Origin: JANXDG01 sp964561135
GTDB lineage: Bacteria; Elusimicrobiota; Endomicrobiia; DTEH01
NCBI GenBank assembly: GCA_964561135.1
Contig: CAZLOB010000056.1
Span: 1 to 42,578, forward strand
DNA length: 42,578 bases
Direction of reading: 5' to 3'
Shown here: positions 1 through 7,787 of the stretch, one piece after another
Position numbering within the stretch: the first letter of the stretch is position 1
How the letters are laid out: each line of letters begins with the position of its first letter
Position numbers and translations under genes: made by a program
The notes under the pieces: model-generated
Seen by the model: only the letters and a program-made list of their open reading frames with translations
Databases searched by the model: none
What the model was told of the DNA's origin: nothing

Positions 1-392
1 AAAGGCATTTTATAAAAATTTGCTGCTGCACAACATACAGCTAAAGAAACACCTAAAATAGCATTCGCACCTAAGTTTGATTTGTTTGAAGTACCATCAA
101 GTTGTATCATAAGTTCATCAATTTTTTGTTGTTGTGAGGCATCTAAACCTTTGAGTTTTTTTGCAATAATATTGTTTACATTTGAAACAGCTTTAAGTAC
201 ACCTTTACCTAAATATCTTGTATTGTCTTTATCACGAAGTTCTAATGCTTCATTTTCACCAGTGGAAGCACCGGATGGTACCTGCGCTCTGCCTAAAGTC
301 CCATCTTGTAAGATTACATCAACTTCTACTGTAGGGTTTCCACGAGAATCTAAAATTTCTCTTGCTTTAATTTTTTGTATTTTAGGTTTCAT
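1..392 (-). CDS. eno: Enolase, N-terminal part (3' end cut by window edge)
   Basis: Enolase converts 2-phosphoglycerate to phosphoenolpyruvate in glycolysis, in the cytoplasm. The minus strand from the ATG at 392-390 is open to the window edge and gives the first 130 residues of a protein that is usually about 430 long. It carries the family's N-terminal signature: EILDSRGNPTVEV at residues 12-24 and the mobile active-site loop PSGASTG at 39-45, followed by a normal N-terminal capping domain with an NLGANAILGVSLA-type stretch. A clear AAAGGAG ribosome-binding site lies just upstream of the ATG. The gene follows gyrB by 25 nt on the same strand and is probably co-transcribed with it. The truncation is only the window boundary. 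Confidence 0.96.
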   Translation of the reverse strand, partial: MKPKIQKIKAREILDSRGNPTVEVDVILQDGTLGRAQVPSGASTGENEALELRDKDNTRYLGKGVLKAVSNVNNIIAKKLKGLDASQQQKIDELMIQLDGTSNKSNLGANAILGVSLAVCCAAANFYKMP

Positions 393-417
393 TTTTCTCT
401 CCTTTCTTTGTAAGGTG

Positions 418-2841
418 TTATATGTCTAAATTCTTAACTTCTAACGCATGTGATTCTATAAACGCACGACGTGGTTCAACTTTTTCTCCCATTAGGATTG
501 AAAAAATTCTATCTGCTTCATAAGCGTCTTCAATCTGTACACGGATAAGTTTTCTTGTTTTTGGATTCATTGTTGTTTCCCATAATTGTTCAGGATTCAT
601 CTCACCTAAACCTTTATATCTTTGTAATTCAAACCCAAGTTTTGAAATTTCGTCAATTTTTTTTGCAAAATCATCAATATTAGTTATTACAAATTCTTGA
701 TTCTGATGTTCTATTGTAAGTTTAAATTTTTCAGAAAGGATATCTTTTAAATTATATTTTTCTAAAGTCTTAAGATGTTTCAGTAATGGTTCGAACTCCC
801 ATAGCTCTTTAAAATAATACATTATTATATCTGTTTCTGCTTCAAAGTTTTTTAACAATTCTTCTTTGGCAGTTCTGTATTCTTTTTCGTTATAAATAAA
901 TTTTTTTTGTTTGTTATATGAAATTATGCTTATTGGAAACTTTTTTTCTTCAATAAACCTCCTAATTTCTTCTAATGAAACATCTTTATTACGCAGTTTT
1001 AACAACAAGTTTTTAATAGACATCACAGTTTTAAAAATTTCGTATAATTTATCACTATCTTTTGTATGAGTAAAAGTTTTTTTGTTTATTGTCAGATTTA
1101 CTCTTGAAGCAAGATCTTTTAAAAGAATTTCTTGTATCTGTTGTTCAGTATCAACATAAAACTCTTTTTTATCTTTCTTAACACGATACAATGGTGGACA
1201 CGCAATATATACATAACCATGTTCAATAAGTGGCGTCATCTGGCGATAAAAAAATGTCAAAAGTAATGTTCTTATATGAGCACCGTCAACATCGGCATCT
1301 GTCATAAGTATAATTTTGTGATATCTTACTTTTTCTATATTAAACTCGTTTTTACCAATTCCACCACCTATCGCTGTAACTAAAGTTTTTATCTCTTCAT
1401 TACTTAAAACCTTTACCAACCTTGATTTTTCTACATTAATAATTTTACCTTTTATTGGTAATACAGCTTGAAAGTTTCTATCACGTGCTTGTTTTGCAGA
1501 ACCTCCAGCTGATTCGCCTTCTACAATAAATAACTCACAAAGTTCAGGATTTGTTTCAGAACAATCAGCGAGTTTGCCTGGCAAAGTTGCGGTTTCGAGC
1601 AAACTTTTTTTTCTTACAAGTTCTCTTGCTTTTTTTGCAGCTTCACGTGCTTCACAAGCAGAGATTGCTTTTTGACAAATTTTTTGTGCTATTTGTGGAT
1701 TTTCTTCAAAATAAGCTGAAAGTTCTTCTGTAACTATAGATTTTACTATACCTTCAATCTCAGAATTACCAAGCTTTGTTTTTGTTTGTCCTTCAAACTG
1801 TGGGTTCGGTATTTTTAATGATAAAACTAAAGTTAACCCTTCTCTAACATCGTCTCCAACAATATTAAGTTCTTTGTTTTTTAATAAGTCGTGTCTTTTA
1901 ATATAATCGTTCACAACTCTTGTCAAAGCTGCCCTAAAACCAGTAAGATGTGTTCCGCCTTCGGTAGTGTGAATTGTGTTGACAAAAGAATATTCTCGTT
2001 CATCATAATCATCTGTGTATTGTAAAGCTGCTTCTAAGATTACATCTTCTTGTTTTTTATATATATAAATTGGTTCTGGATGAAGGACATCTTTGTTTTT
2101 ATTTAAGAATTTTACGAATTCTTTTATTCCACCGTCATATTTAAAAGTTCTTTCTTTTTCTTCTTCGCGTTCATCTATTATAGTTATTCTTACGCCAGGG
2201 TTAAGAAAAGCAAGTTCTCTTAATCTGTTAGCTAAGATATCAAAAGAAAATTTTGTTGTGGTAAAAATTTCTGGGTCAGGTTTGAACCTAATTTTTGTTC
2301 CAGTAGTTTGGGTTGTTCCAACAACCTTGACTTCTGTTTGAGGTACACCTCTTTTATATGATTGTTGATAAATCTTGCCATTTCTATAACTTTCAGCAAT
2401 TAGCCATTCTGATAAAGCATTTACTACTGACACACCTACACCATGTAAACCACCGGAAATTGTGTATGCTTTTTTATCAAATTTACCTCCAGCATGTAAT
2501 ACTGTTAGTACTACTTCTAATGCAGATTTACCTTCAATTTTTGGATCTTTTGTACCTCTTATTGGATCGACAGGTATACCTCTACCATCATCTTTTACAG
2601 AAACAGAACCGTCTTCGTGTAAAATCACATCGATGTTTTTACAATACCCTGCTAACGCTTCGTCAATTGAGTTGTCAACAACTTCGTAAACAAGATGGTG
2701 CAACCCTTGTGACCCTGTTGAGCCAATGTACATTGCGGGTCTTTTCCTTACTGCTTCTAAACCACTTAGAACTTTAATATGTGAGGCATCATATGAATCT
2801 TTCTGGTTTAATTGTTTTTCTTTTGAAATTTTTTCCTTCAT
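418..2841 (-). CDS. gyrB: DNA gyrase subunit B
   Basis: The ATPase subunit of the type II topoisomerase that introduces negative supercoils. The 807-residue protein has the GHKL ATPase domain first (catalytic Glu near residue 53 in YEVVDNSIDEALAG, then GRGIPV and the GGLHGVGVSVVNALS lid), the transducer domain, and a TOPRIM domain (IVEGESAGGSAKQ and the metal-binding DADVDGAHIR). The C-terminal signature is YKGLGEMNPEQLWETTMNP. The length matches E. coli GyrB (804) because an insert of about 160-170 residues lies inside the TOPRIM region, roughly residues 555-715, as in many Gram-negative GyrBs and unlike the shorter Firmicute form. The motif near the end favours GyrB over ParE. It begins 4 nt after the cdaA stop, so the two are probably translationally coupled. 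gyrA is not in the window. Confidence 0.96.
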   Translation of the reverse strand: MKEKISKEKQLNQKDSYDASHIKVLSGLEAVRKRPAMYIGSTGSQGLHHLVYEVVDNSIDEALAGYCKNIDVILHEDGSVSVKDDGRGIPVDPIRGTKDPKIEGKSALEVVLTVLHAGGKFDKKAYTISGGLHGVGVSVVNALSEWLIAESYRNGKIYQQSYKRGVPQTEVKVVGTTQTTGTKIRFKPDPEIFTTTKFSFDILANRLRELAFLNPGVRITIIDEREEEKERTFKYDGGIKEFVKFLNKNKDVLHPEPIYIYKKQEDVILEAALQYTDDYDEREYSFVNTIHTTEGGTHLTGFRAALTRVVNDYIKRHDLLKNKELNIVGDDVREGLTLVLSLKIPNPQFEGQTKTKLGNSEIEGIVKSIVTEELSAYFEENPQIAQKICQKAISACEAREAAKKARELVRKKSLLETATLPGKLADCSETNPELCELFIVEGESAGGSAKQARDRNFQAVLPIKGKIINVEKSRLVKVLSNEEIKTLVTAIGGGIGKNEFNIEKVRYHKIILMTDADVDGAHIRTLLLTFFYRQMTPLIEHGYVYIACPPLYRVKKDKKEFYVDTEQQIQEILLKDLASRVNLTINKKTFTHTKDSDKLYEIFKTVMSIKNLLLKLRNKDVSLEEIRRFIEEKKFPISIISYNKQKKFIYNEKEYRTAKEELLKNFEAETDIIMYYFKELWEFEPLLKHLKTLEKYNLKDILSEKFKLTIEHQNQEFVITNIDDFAKKIDEISKLGFELQRYKGLGEMNPEQLWETTMNPKTRKLIRVQIEDAYEADRIFSILMGEKVEPRRAFIESHALEVKNLDI

Positions 2842-2845
2842 AGAC

Positions 2846-3589
2846 TTACTCTTTAGCTATAGTGATTTTTTTAGTTAATAATTCTCTTAATGTTTCTATT
2901 GAAATATCGTAATAAAAATCTTTGTTGATGGCAAAAGATATTGTTCCTTTTTCTTCTGAAACGATGATAGCACATGCATCAGTATGTTGTGCAATACCAC
3001 ATCCAGCACGATGTCTTGTTCCAAGATGTTGACAATATTTTTCATCAGATAAAGGTAAAATGCATTTTGCTGCAACAATTTTATCTTTTGATATTATAAC
3101 AGCACCATCATGTAGGGGATTTTTAGGATAAAAAATACTAACCAACAGTTCTTTTGAAATATCAGAGTTAAGTAAAATTCCTGTCTTAGTAAAATCTTTT
3201 AAACCAACTTTTTGTTCTATTACAATCAAAGCTCCGTATTTGTTTAAAGAAAGTTCTTTTACTGCAGAAATTATTTCTTCTATTGTGAATAAAGAAATAA
3301 AATTTTTCTTTGGTAAAGAAATTTCTGATAATATATTTCTTAACTCTGGCTGAAAAACAATTGCTAAAATTATAATTCCAGCAAGCCAAAATTGTTTCAA
3401 AAGCCATGAAGTAATAGGTAGTTTTAGTCTTGTTGCAATAATGGTAAATACTACTATAATCAACAAACCCCAAAATATATTTATTGCTTTTGTTCCACGA
3501 ATAAAAGACAAAAATTTATATGTTGCATACCCAACAATAGCAATGTCGATTATATATATTAGATATTTATTCCATATTTCTATAATCAT
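2846..3589 (-). CDS. cdaA: Membrane diadenylate cyclase (CdaA/DisA-N family)
   Basis: Makes the second messenger c-di-AMP from two ATP at the inner membrane. The 247 residues match the usual CdaA (YbbP) size. Three hydrophobic segments fill residues 8-80 and are followed by the DAC domain with its two diagnostic motifs, DGA at 161-163 and RHR at 192-194 (GTRHRAG). No CdaR-like regulator follows; gyrB does, 4 nt downstream. The ATG at 3589 gives the natural CdaA N-terminus but has no visible Shine-Dalgarno sequence. A 17-bp tandem duplication overlaps this start and creates a tiny upstream reading frame (separate entry). I saw no ydaO-type c-di-AMP riboswitch in the window. Confidence 0.94.
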   Translation of the reverse strand: MIIEIWNKYLIYIIDIAIVGYATYKFLSFIRGTKAINIFWGLLIIVVFTIIATRLKLPITSWLLKQFWLAGIIILAIVFQPELRNILSEISLPKKNFISLFTIEEIISAVKELSLNKYGALIVIEQKVGLKDFTKTGILLNSDISKELLVSIFYPKNPLHDGAVIISKDKIVAAKCILPLSDEKYCQHLGTRHRAGCGIAQHTDACAIIVSEEKGTISFAINKDFYYDISIETLRELLTKKITIAKE

Positions 3590-3607
3590 ATAATTTCTAT
3601 AATCATA
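3577..3607 (-). repeat. 14-bp direct repeat (17-bp period) over the cdaA start, creating a 6-codon upstream ORF
   Basis: TTTCTATAATCATA occurs at 3577-3590 and again at 3594-3607 on the plus strand. Read on the minus strand, the upstream copy supplies an extra ATG at 3606-3604. This opens a frame of six codons (MIIEII) that ends in TGA at 3588-3586. The TGA overlaps the cdaA ATG (3589-3587) in the classic ATGA arrangement. The mini-peptide repeats the first five residues of CdaA, as expected for a local tandem duplication. It could act as a leader peptide coupled to cdaA, or it may be an accident of slippage in AT-rich DNA. Confidence 0.5.
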
Positions 3608-3642
3608 ATAAGATTAAAAATTTTATAAAAAGAATAACTATT

Positions 3643-3687
3643 TTTCAACAATTTGATGTTGAAATCTAAGTACAGACTTTGTAGAAA
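3643..3687 (+). promoter_or_regulatory. Candidate promoter with inverted repeat before the ECF sigma gene
   Basis: TTGAAA (3659-3664), a 17-bp spacer and TAGAAA (3682-3687) form a plausible sigma-70-type promoter. A perfect 8-bp inverted repeat, TTTCAACA at 3643-3650 and TGTTGAAA at 3657-3664 with a 6-nt spacer, overlaps the -35 box and could be an operator. The -10 box ends only 9 nt before the ATG at 3697 and no Shine-Dalgarno sequence is visible, so the transcript may be leaderless or nearly so. This is inferred from sequence only. Confidence 0.4.
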
Positions 3688-3696
3688 AGTAAAAAT

Positions 3697-4299
3697 ATGA
3701 AAGATGAAGAAATTGTTAAAATTTTGCAAGATGATTCTGTTTCACAAAATACAAAAAGTTTTTTATTTAAACAATTAATTGAAAAATATGAAAATGAGTT
3801 ATATAAAACTATCTATAACTACATTTCGTCAAAAGGGACAAAAGAAGATGTTGAAGATGTTCTTATTGAGACATTTTTTAGGTTCTATAAAAATATAAAA
3901 AAATTTAGATTTAAAACAACGGTAAAAAATTTTTTGTATCGTATTGCTATAAACTTGGCGATAAATTTTTTGAGATCAAAAAAAGTAGAGCTTGTATCTT
4001 TTGAAGAAATAAAAGATCAACTTGAAGACGAAAGTTCTATTGATAAAGAATTATGTGAAAAAGAAAAAGAATACGAATTAAAAAAAGTTGTTACTGAATT
4101 AATTAATAGATTGCCACATAAACAAAAAGCAGCTCTTTATTTAGTTGTTTATGGAAAAATGGCATATAAAGATGTTGCAGATGTTTTAAAGACATCTGTT
4201 TCATCTGTTGAATCTCTTGTTTTTCGTGCAAAACAAAATTTAAAAAAGTTTATTTTAAAAGACAAAAAACTAAAAGAACTGTTTGGTATAAAACCATGA
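3697..4299 (+). CDS. ECF-type RNA polymerase sigma factor (sigma-70 family)
   Basis: An alternative sigma factor that redirects RNA polymerase to a stress regulon. The 200 residues contain a region-2 domain at about 20-95 (YNYISS..EDVEDVLIETFFRFYKNIKKFR.., then NFLYRIAINLAINFLRSKK) and a region-4 helix-turn-helix at about 128-185 (LPHKQKAALYLVVYGKMAYKDVADVL). The order and size fit the ECF family. No region 1.1 or 3 is present. It overlaps era by 4 nt (ATGA). A zinc-finger anti-sigma gene sits one gene downstream, so the pair is split by era. No Shine-Dalgarno sequence precedes the ATG. The promoter class it recognises cannot be read from this window. Confidence 0.88.
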   Translation: MKDEEIVKILQDDSVSQNTKSFLFKQLIEKYENELYKTIYNYISSKGTKEDVEDVLIETFFRFYKNIKKFRFKTTVKNFLYRIAINLAINFLRSKKVELVSFEEIKDQLEDESSIDKELCEKEKEYELKKVVTELINRLPHKQKAALYLVVYGKMAYKDVADVLKTSVSSVESLVFRAKQNLKKFILKDKKLKELFGIKP

Positions 4300-5216
4300 G
4301 TTTTAAAGCTGGATATGTAACAATCATTGGTAAACCGAATGTTGGTAAATCGACTTTGCTTAACACTATTTTAGGTAAAAAAGTAGCAATTGTGTCTACT
4401 ATTGCTGGGACTACAAGGTTTACTATTACAGGCATTAAAAATCTTCCTAATGCACAGATTGTATTTTTTGACACACCAGGAGTATATGAACCAAAAAATG
4501 AACTTGAAAAAAAAATGTATTCTTATGCGTACAACTCTATTGTAGACGCTGACGTAGTCCTTTTTATGATTTCAGCTACAGACAAATCTTTAGAAACAGA
4601 TAAAAAAATATTAAATAAGTTCGTATCAATTTTGAAAGAAAATAATAAAGAAATAGAAAAAGTTAGTTTGTTATGTGTAATAAACAAGATAGATTTAGTG
4701 GAAGATTCGGCTATTGTAGATGAGATTATAAATTTGCTAAAAAACGACTATAAGTTTATAAAAGAGTTTATAAAAATCAGTGCTTTAAACAACACAAATA
4801 TTGATGTATTAATTGAAAAAATTGTTGAGTATTTACCAGTACAAGATAAACTTTTTGAAGATGAAGATGTTTTTAATTTACCTCTTAAACTTCAAATAAG
4901 TGAGATAATAAGAGAGAAAGTTTTTCATCACATATACCAAGAGATACCAAAAAGTACAGCTGTGGTTGTTGAAGATATAAGATCTGGCGATGTGGATAAA
5001 AACAAAATTGTTATTGAAGCAACGATCGTAGTTGAACGAGAAAATCATAAAGCCATAGTAATTGGTGAAAAAGGTAGGAAACTCAAACTAATTGGTACCC
5101 AAGCACGACTTGAGTTAGAAAAACTTTTAGGCAAACCTGTGTATTTATCTCTTCAGGTTAAAGTTAAAGAAAAATGGACTAAGAAAACCGATTTTATCTC
5201 ACAACTTGGATTTTAA
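4296..5216 (+). CDS. era: GTPase Era (16S rRNA/30S assembly)
   Basis: Era is an essential GTPase that binds the 3' end of 16S rRNA and checks 30S subunit maturation. The 306-residue protein is full length. The G1 P-loop GKPNVGKST is at residues 12-20, followed by a TR-T G2 region, DTPG (G3, about 59-62) and NKID (G4, about 128-131). The C-terminal KH domain contains VIGEKGRKLKLIGTQAR and ends in the usual LxLxVKVKEKW pattern. The ATG overlaps the stop of the sigma-factor gene by 4 nt, which implies translational coupling. Its position between a sigma gene and an anti-sigma gene is unusual; era more often neighbours rnc, recO, ybeY or cdd. Confidence 0.96.
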   Translation: MSFKAGYVTIIGKPNVGKSTLLNTILGKKVAIVSTIAGTTRFTITGIKNLPNAQIVFFDTPGVYEPKNELEKKMYSYAYNSIVDADVVLFMISATDKSLETDKKILNKFVSILKENNKEIEKVSLLCVINKIDLVEDSAIVDEIINLLKNDYKFIKEFIKISALNNTNIDVLIEKIVEYLPVQDKLFEDEDVFNLPLKLQISEIIREKVFHHIYQEIPKSTAVVVEDIRSGDVDKNKIVIEATIVVERENHKAIVIGEKGRKLKLIGTQARLELEKLLGKPVYLSLQVKVKEKWTKKTDFISQLGF

Positions 5217-5270
5217 TTCCTACCCGCAAGTTTTCAAAATTTTTGTTGTCATTATATATAGGAGGGGAAC

Positions 5271-5684
5271 ATGAAGTGTAAAAAAATAAGAAAACTTATT
5301 TCAAAATATTTTGATAATATTTTGTCTGAAGAAGAAAAAAAGGTTATGTTTGAACATATAAAAGAGTGTGTTTGTTGCAATAAGGAATTTAATATTTTGT
5401 CAAAAATATACAATTATTTACCTGAATACAAAGATGTTGAAATATCAAGAAGTATTAGTGATTTAGTTCTTTCAAAAATAAAGAATTCTGAAAAAGAAAA
5501 AGTTATCTTATGGTGGAGGTTTGTTCCTACCACAGCTGTTTTATTGGTATTAATGTTAACTTTTATAATGGTTAAGTCATATAAAAGACCACAGCTAAAT
5601 GGAAATTTGACTTACGTTCTTTATCCTTATGAAGATTTAGATTTGTTAGAATTGGAGTTAATTGAGTTAATGTATGAAATATAA
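5271..5684 (+). CDS. Putative zinc-finger anti-sigma factor, single-pass membrane protein
   Basis: Probably holds the nearby ECF sigma factor inactive at the inner membrane. The 137-residue protein has the ZAS/zf-HC2 zinc motif H-x3-C-x2-C at H29, C33 and C36, in the N-terminal cytoplasmic part typical of these proteins. One transmembrane helix follows at about residues 84-103 (VPTTAVLLVLMLTFIMV), and a short acidic tail of about 33 residues would face the periplasm. A strong GGAGGGG ribosome-binding site precedes the ATG. The tail is short for a periplasmic sensor domain, so signal perception may depend on a partner, possibly the secreted protein encoded next. Pairing with the sigma gene at 3697 is inferred from proximity. 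Confidence 0.8.
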   Translation: MKCKKIRKLISKYFDNILSEEEKKVMFEHIKECVCCNKEFNILSKIYNYLPEYKDVEISRSISDLVLSKIKNSEKEKVILWWRFVPTTAVLLVLMLTFIMVKSYKRPQLNGNLTYVLYPYEDLDLLELELIELMYEI

Positions 5685-5719
5685 AATTTTTAAAACCATC
5701 ATAAAGGAGGTGTAAAGGT

Positions 5720-6331
5720 ATGAAAGGTAAAATAATAAAACTACTACCAACTTTTTTCTTAATAACCTCAGTTGTAATAGCACAACCTCGTGGACCAAAA
5801 AAACATCATGGATTTGAACAAGGTATGCACAAAGGCGAGTATTTCCAACAAAGAATCGATAAATTAGCAGAGGAAGGTATTATTTCAGAACAACAGAAAC
5901 AAGAACTTAAAAATGCAATTGAAGATTTAAAAAAATATCGTGAAGAAGCTTGGAGTGACGGTAAACTTACAAAAGAAGAACATCAAACTTTAATTGAGAA
6001 AGAAAAAGCTTTTAGAGAAAAAACACGCGATATATTAGAAAAAGCAAGAGAAGAAAGAATAGAAGAACTACGCGATCCAAAAGAAAGAGAAAAAATGTTT
6101 AATGAAAGAATAGAAAGAATGGTAAAAAATAAGAAAATCTCGCAGGAAAAAGCTGAAGAACTTAAAAAACAACATAAGGAGTTGTTAGAGCTTGAAGAAA
6201 AAATTTGGTCAGATGGTGTAATGACAAAAGAAGAACAAAAAGAACTATTAAAGAAAAGAAAAGAGTTTAATCAAAAGTTAAGAAAATGTTTTGCTGAACA
6301 TTGGGAACATCATCGTGAGAAAAAAGATTAA
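5720..6331 (+). CDS. Secreted Spy-like helical protein with a tandem 60-residue repeat
   Basis: A signal peptide is evident (basic start, hydrophobic stretch 7-20, likely cleavage after residue 21). The mature protein is highly charged and helical. It consists largely of two copies of one 60-residue unit, residues 45-104 and 130-189, aligned without gaps at an offset of 85. Each copy holds a WSDG-x2-TKEE core (78-86 and 163-171) between amphipathic helices. The SDGxxTKEE loop resembles an EF-hand-like or TerB-like acidic turn, so metal binding is possible but not shown. The location after an anti-sigma gene and before efflux genes suggests a periplasmic stress or metal-sensing role like Spy/CpxP. 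There is no LTxxQ motif, so the analogy is by context and architecture only. A GGAGGTG ribosome-binding site supports the start. Confidence 0.7.
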   Translation: MKGKIIKLLPTFFLITSVVIAQPRGPKKHHGFEQGMHKGEYFQQRIDKLAEEGIISEQQKQELKNAIEDLKKYREEAWSDGKLTKEEHQTLIEKEKAFREKTRDILEKAREERIEELRDPKEREKMFNERIERMVKNKKISQEKAEELKKQHKELLELEEKIWSDGVMTKEEQKELLKKRKEFNQKLRKCFAEHWEHHREKKD

Positions 6332-6336
6332 AGGTT

Positions 6337-6364
6337 AGAATATTTTATTTTTTTAAAATATTCT
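6337..6364 (+). terminator. AT-only hairpin, possible terminator or processing site
   Basis: AGAATATTTTA (6337-6347) and TAAAATATTCT (6354-6364) form a perfect 11-bp inverted repeat around a run of six T. The sequence after it, TCTTCTTAG, is only partly T-rich. It lies just past the stop of the secreted repeat protein and just before the structured RNA at 6383-6460, so it could end the upstream transcript. The stem contains almost no G-C pairs, which makes it a weak intrinsic terminator. Confidence 0.35.
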
Positions 6365-6382
6365 TCTTAGTTAGATGTGAGA

Positions 6383-6460
6383 AATCCAGATTTAGTAGCC
6401 ACAGTACCGACGCTGAAGTACTAACGGAGCGGGATCGAAGCAATTGACTAATTCTGGGTT
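6383..6460 (+). ncRNA. Unclassified structured RNA / riboswitch-like leader of the tolC-macAB genes
   Basis: This stretch is about 46% G+C in a region near 30%. AATCCAGATTTAGT (6383-6396) can pair with ACTAATTCTGGGTT (6447-6460): 13 of 14 pairs, one of them G-U. Inside, AGTAC (6403-6407) pairs with GTACT (6418-6422) around a 10-nt loop. CGCT in that loop (6411-6414) is complementary to AGCG at 6428-6431, so a pseudoknot is possible. The tolC ATG is 34 nt downstream behind an AGGAG site. The closed outer helix, internal hairpin and possible pseudoknot resemble a cis-regulatory aptamer. I could not match it to any riboswitch class I know (c-di-GMP, c-di-AMP, guanidine, Mn, NiCo, Mg, SAM, cobalamin and others considered). 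Strand is assigned from the downstream gene. Confidence 0.5.
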
Positions 6461-6494
6461 GGCATAAAGATTTTTCATTAGGAGACTAATTAAA

Positions 6495-7751
6495 ATGGAT
6501 AAAATTTATAGGTTGTTATTATTATACTTTTTTTCTTCTTCTGTATTGTTTACACAACAAGTGATCCAATGGGAACAGATGCTGAAAGAAGCAAAAGAAA
6601 AAAATTTGCAACTAAAACAAGCAGAAATTGATTTACAAACAACAAAACTTAAAATTGAAAAAATAAAAAGTGAACTTTATCCAAGATTAACTTTCACTGC
6701 TTCTTCAGGGAAAAACTATTTTAAAAATTTTGATTCAGATATAACCTATTCTTATAACTTATCTTTTAGTCTTGACTTGTTTAGTGGATTTTCAACTGTT
6801 AACAGTTTAAAATTACAACTTGTAGAACTACAAATTGTGCAAGAAAACCAAAAAAGGATACTTGCTAACATTATTTCTGACCTGAAAGAAAGTTTTATAA
6901 ATTTGTACTTTGCTCAACAGATGGTAGAACTTTCTAAAAAAATTTTAGAAAGAAGGAAACAAAACTATGAACTTGTTAAACTTAAGTATGAATCAGGCAG
7001 AGAAGATTTAGGATCGTTATTACGTGTTGAAGCAGATGTGTTGCAGGCAGAATATGAGCTTAAAAAATCTCAAAGAACAAGAGAAACTGTTATAAGAGAA
7101 CTTTTAAAAATTATTGGTGAAGAAAAATTTGTAGATTTAAAAATTGATACAAGTGTTGAACTAAATAGTGAAATAGAAGAAATTATTAACCAAAATGTTG
7201 CAGAAATTATCTTACAAATCCCTGAGTATAAAATAAGCAATTATCAATTGGCAAAAGCACAAATTCAAGCAAAACTTGCAAAAAGTAATTTTTATCCATC
7301 AATATCTTTTTCTGCAGGTTATGGTTTTTCGGACACAAAACCTGTTCCTGATAAAGATAAATGGAGTTTATCTTTAAGTTTGAGAGCGTCTTATAACATA
7401 TTTAATGGTTTCAGAGATTTGACTGATTTAAAAATTGCAAATAATAACATAAAGACAGCAGAGTTTGAGTTATATAATACAAAATTGACTTTAATAAACA
7501 ATTTTTACAATTTAAAAAATAACTATGTTGATACAAAAGAATTGTTAGAAGTTAAAGAAAAATATCTTAGTGCGTTAGAAAAACAAGCAGAGATTGTTTC
7601 TATAAAATATGCGAACGGTCTTGCAACATATTATGACTGGTATCAAACAGAAGAAAGTTTTATCAATGTTCAGAAAAGTTTGTTAAATCTTAAAAAAGAA
7701 CTTATTTTATCAGAACTAAAGTTAAAAAAGTTTTTAGGATGGACTGAATAA
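6495..7751 (+). CDS. TolC-family outer membrane efflux protein
   Basis: Outer-membrane channel of a tripartite efflux system. The 418-residue protein has a signal peptide (residues 1-20) and two outer-membrane-efflux repeats of long helices, roughly 25-215 and 225-415. Each contains a beta-hairpin stretch: YPRLTFTASSG..SYNLSFSLDLFSG in the first and YPSISFSAGYG..WSLSLSLRASYNIFNG in the second. The second-repeat tail EKQAEIVSIKYANGLATYYDWYQTEES is typical of the family. The ribosome-binding site AGGAG precedes the ATG by 11 nt. It is the first gene of a tolC-macA-macB-like set and follows the structured RNA at 6383-6460. The transported substrate is unknown. Confidence 0.9.
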   Translation: MDKIYRLLLLYFFSSSVLFTQQVIQWEQMLKEAKEKNLQLKQAEIDLQTTKLKIEKIKSELYPRLTFTASSGKNYFKNFDSDITYSYNLSFSLDLFSGFSTVNSLKLQLVELQIVQENQKRILANIISDLKESFINLYFAQQMVELSKKILERRKQNYELVKLKYESGREDLGSLLRVEADVLQAEYELKKSQRTRETVIRELLKIIGEEKFVDLKIDTSVELNSEIEEIINQNVAEIILQIPEYKISNYQLAKAQIQAKLAKSNFYPSISFSAGYGFSDTKPVPDKDKWSLSLSLRASYNIFNGFRDLTDLKIANNNIKTAEFELYNTKLTLINNFYNLKNNYVDTKELLEVKEKYLSALEKQAEIVSIKYANGLATYYDWYQTEESFINVQKSLLNLKKELILSELKLKKFLGWTE

Positions 7752-7787
7752 AGAATAAATTAAAATAACCTTAAGGAAGGATTTGGT

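Noticed and set aside
2358..2777. 139-codon plus-strand open frame opposite gyrB
   Set aside because: It is antisense to the conserved ATPase domain of gyrB, has a Leu/His-rich low-complexity translation and no ribosome-binding site. A shadow frame.
3682..3696. TAGAAAAGTAAAAAT shared with 23025-23039 as a possible common regulatory motif
   Set aside because: An A-rich 15-mer in AT-rich DNA with no matching -35 at the second site; chance is likely.
6383..6460. Reverse-strand resemblance to part of 5S rRNA (ATCCCG and GGTACTG segments)
   Set aside because: The element is only 78 nt against about 117 for 5S, lacks helices II-V in order, and only short segments match. Treated as coincidence.
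6383..6460. Integron attC site
   Set aside because: The ends do not carry the required RYYYAAC/GTTRRRY core sites, and no integrase or cassette array is near.
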